From contig CALMAR010000020.1 of assembly GCA_937859855.1 (NCBI GenBank), forward strand, positions 1 to 5,360: a stretch of DNA of 5,360 nucleotides. Direction: 5' to 3'. Shown one piece after another: positions 4,340 to 5,360 of this stretch. Below the pieces are notes generated by a model. It saw only the letters and a program-made list of their open reading frames with translations, ran no database searches and had not been told where the DNA came from. Source of the DNA: an uncultured Kineosporia sp. (GTDB lineage: Bacteria; Actinomycetota; Actinomycetes; Actinomycetales; Kineosporiaceae). Both the position numbers and the translations under genes were made by a program. Each line of letters opens with the position of its first letter. The first letter of the stretch is position 1.

Positions 4340-5360
4340 GTGGTGCTCCTCTCCAGTGGGGCCTGCTCAGCTGTCTCCGAGGCCGGGCCGGGCGTTCCAG
4401 CCGATCCAGCGGGATTCCGTGCCACATCGGGATCGGCTGGGCCTTCGCCGCTCAGGACCGGCGGCTGGATGGTCTCAGGCAACCGCAGGGTGAAGGTCGC
4501 CCCCTGACCGGCCGCACTCCAGACCGTGACCTCGCCACCGTGATTCGCGGCCACGTGCTTGACGATGCTCAGGCCCAGTCCGGTTCCTCCGGTGGCCCGG
4601 GAGCGGGCCGGATCGACCCGGTAGAAGCGCTCGAAGATCCGGGTCTGGTCCGGAGCGGCGATCCCGATCCCCTGGTCACGGACCGCGACCTCGACGATGC
4701 CGCCGTCCCGGCGCACGCTCACCCCCACCCGGGTGTCCTCGGCCGAGTACGAGATGGCGTTGTCGACCAGATTCCGGACGGCGGTGACGAGCAGAGCGTG
4801 ATCGCCGTAGACCACCGCTCCCTCGTCGCCGCCGATCACCACGTCGATCCGCTTGACCTGAGCCGCCTGCTCGCAGCGGTCCACCGCCTCGGTCACCACC
4901 TCATCGATGCTGACCGGCTCCGGCGAGTGCAGGGCGTCGGCCACCTGAAGCCGGGACAGGTCGATGATCTCCTGCACCAGCTGGGTCAGCCGCTGCGACT
5001 CCCGCTCCATCCGCTGAGCGAAGCGGCGCACGGCGACCGGGTCACCAGCGGCGTCGGCCACCGCCTCGGCCAGCAGGCGCAATGCTCCGACCGGGGTCTT
5101 CAGCTCGTGACTGACGTTGGCCACGAAGTCGCGACGGACCTCCTCGACCCGGCGGGCCTCGGTCCGGTCCTCGACCAGGATCAGGGTGAGCCCAGCGGCC
5201 AGCGGGGCAACCCGGGCGAACACCACCAAGCGGCCGCGGCCGAATGGGCCACGCGGCAGTTCCAGTTCCCGCTCACGGACCAGGCCCAGACTGGCTGATT
5301 CCACGGCCATCGCGCGCAGTTCGGCGTGCACCAGTTCCCGCCCGCGGACCAGGCCGAAGG
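4336..5360 (-). CDS. senX3: Sensor histidine kinase SenX3, 5' end beyond the window
   Basis: Kinase partner of RegX3, which autophosphorylates and passes phosphate to the regulator in response to phosphate supply. The frame is open to the window edge with no stop, reading FGLVRGRELVHAELRAM upstream of the first visible GTG (5329-5331), so I treat it as partial; the N-terminal membrane helices are missing. Visible in order are the C-terminal part of a PAS-like sensor domain (VVFARVAPL, LTLILVEDRTEARRVEEVRRDF), a HisKA domain with H-box NVSHELKTPVGALRLLAEAV (phosphorylated His codon at 5107-5109), N-box NLVDNAISYS, G1 DQGIGI, F-box IFERFYRVD, and G2 GGTGLGLSIVKHV. All ATP-binding motifs are intact. 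After the kinase core there is a Pro/Gly/Ala-rich tail of about 45 residues with no recognisable domain. The stop overlaps the regX3 start in GTGA. In related genomes phoU is often nearby, but it is not in this window. Confidence 0.95.
   Translation of the reverse strand, partial: FGLVRGRELVHAELRAMAVESASLGLVRERELELPRGPFGRGRLVVFARVAPLAAGLTLILVEDRTEARRVEEVRRDFVANVSHELKTPVGALRLLAEAVADAAGDPVAVRRFAQRMERESQRLTQLVQEIIDLSRLQVADALHSPEPVSIDEVVTEAVDRCEQAAQVKRIDVVIGGDEGAVVYGDHALLVTAVRNLVDNAISYSAEDTRVGVSVRRDGGIVEVAVRDQGIGIAAPDQTRIFERFYRVDPARSRATGGTGLGLSIVKHVAANHGGEVTVWSAAGQGATFTLRLPETIQPPVLSGEGPADPDVARNPAGSAGTPGPASETAEQAPLERSTT
4346..4350 (-). promoter_or_regulatory. Ribosome binding site of regX3 inside the senX3 3' end
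   Basis: AGGAG on the - strand, within GAGAGGAG, is separated by 6 nt from the GTG that overlaps the senX3 stop. It supports the GTG as the true regX3 start. Confidence 0.75.

Noticed and set aside
4303..5298. A 331-codon open frame on the + strand
   Set aside because: It is antisense to senX3, whose kinase motifs are complete. The translation is low complexity, rich in Asp, His, Gln and Gly.
1..5360. CRISPR arrays, insertion sequences, tRNA or rRNA genes, phage genes
   Set aside because: No regularly spaced repeats, transposase motifs, tRNA-like folds or rRNA segments were seen. The window is chromosomal housekeeping and regulatory sequence.

Overview
The window comes from a high-GC actinobacterium (Actinomycetota). 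Codons end mostly in G or C, several genes use GTG starts, and the CarD protein is nearly identical along most of its length to the mycobacterial/streptomycete CarD as I remember it. The gene set (senX3-regX3, an LpqE-like lipoprotein, carD, a PIN-TRAM protein, ispD) is an actinobacterial neighbourhood: carD next to lpqE recalls Mycobacterium, and the phosphate two-component pair close to carD recalls Streptomyces and relatives. I cannot name the genus from this sequence.

Layout, left to right. (1) Positions 1-508, + strand: the 3' part of ispD (MEP-pathway cytidylyltransferase), whose reading frame runs about 38 codons past the usual family end. (2) Positions 387-1004, - strand: an intact 205-codon ORF that I read as a full-length but catalytically degenerate IspD homologue, tail-to-tail with ispD and overlapping it by 122 bp. 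(3) Positions 1014-2102, - strand: a YacL-type membrane PIN-TRAM protein. (4) Positions 2187-2669, - strand: carD. (5) Positions 2670-3022: a structured, gene-free divergent promoter region. (6) Positions 3023-3643, + strand: an LpqE-like lipoprotein. (7) Positions 3650-4339, - strand: regX3. (8) Position 4336 to the window end, - strand: the 3' part of senX3, overlapping regX3 by 4 bp.

How the parts work together. carD, the PIN-TRAM gene and the IspD-like gene are co-directional with gaps of 84 bp and 9 bp and probably form one transcription unit read leftward from the divergent region. senX3-regX3 is a translationally coupled phosphate-sensing histidine kinase/response regulator pair. The lipoprotein is transcribed alone between them and converges on regX3 with only 6 bp between stop codons.

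The most interesting points are: the IspD pseudoenzyme candidate, which sits where canonical ispD usually lies downstream of the carD/yacL-type genes, while the catalytic-looking ispD lies on the opposite strand; the overlapping tails of these two paralogues; and a natural glutamate at CarD position 47, where mycobacterial CarD has an arginine that contacts RNA polymerase.
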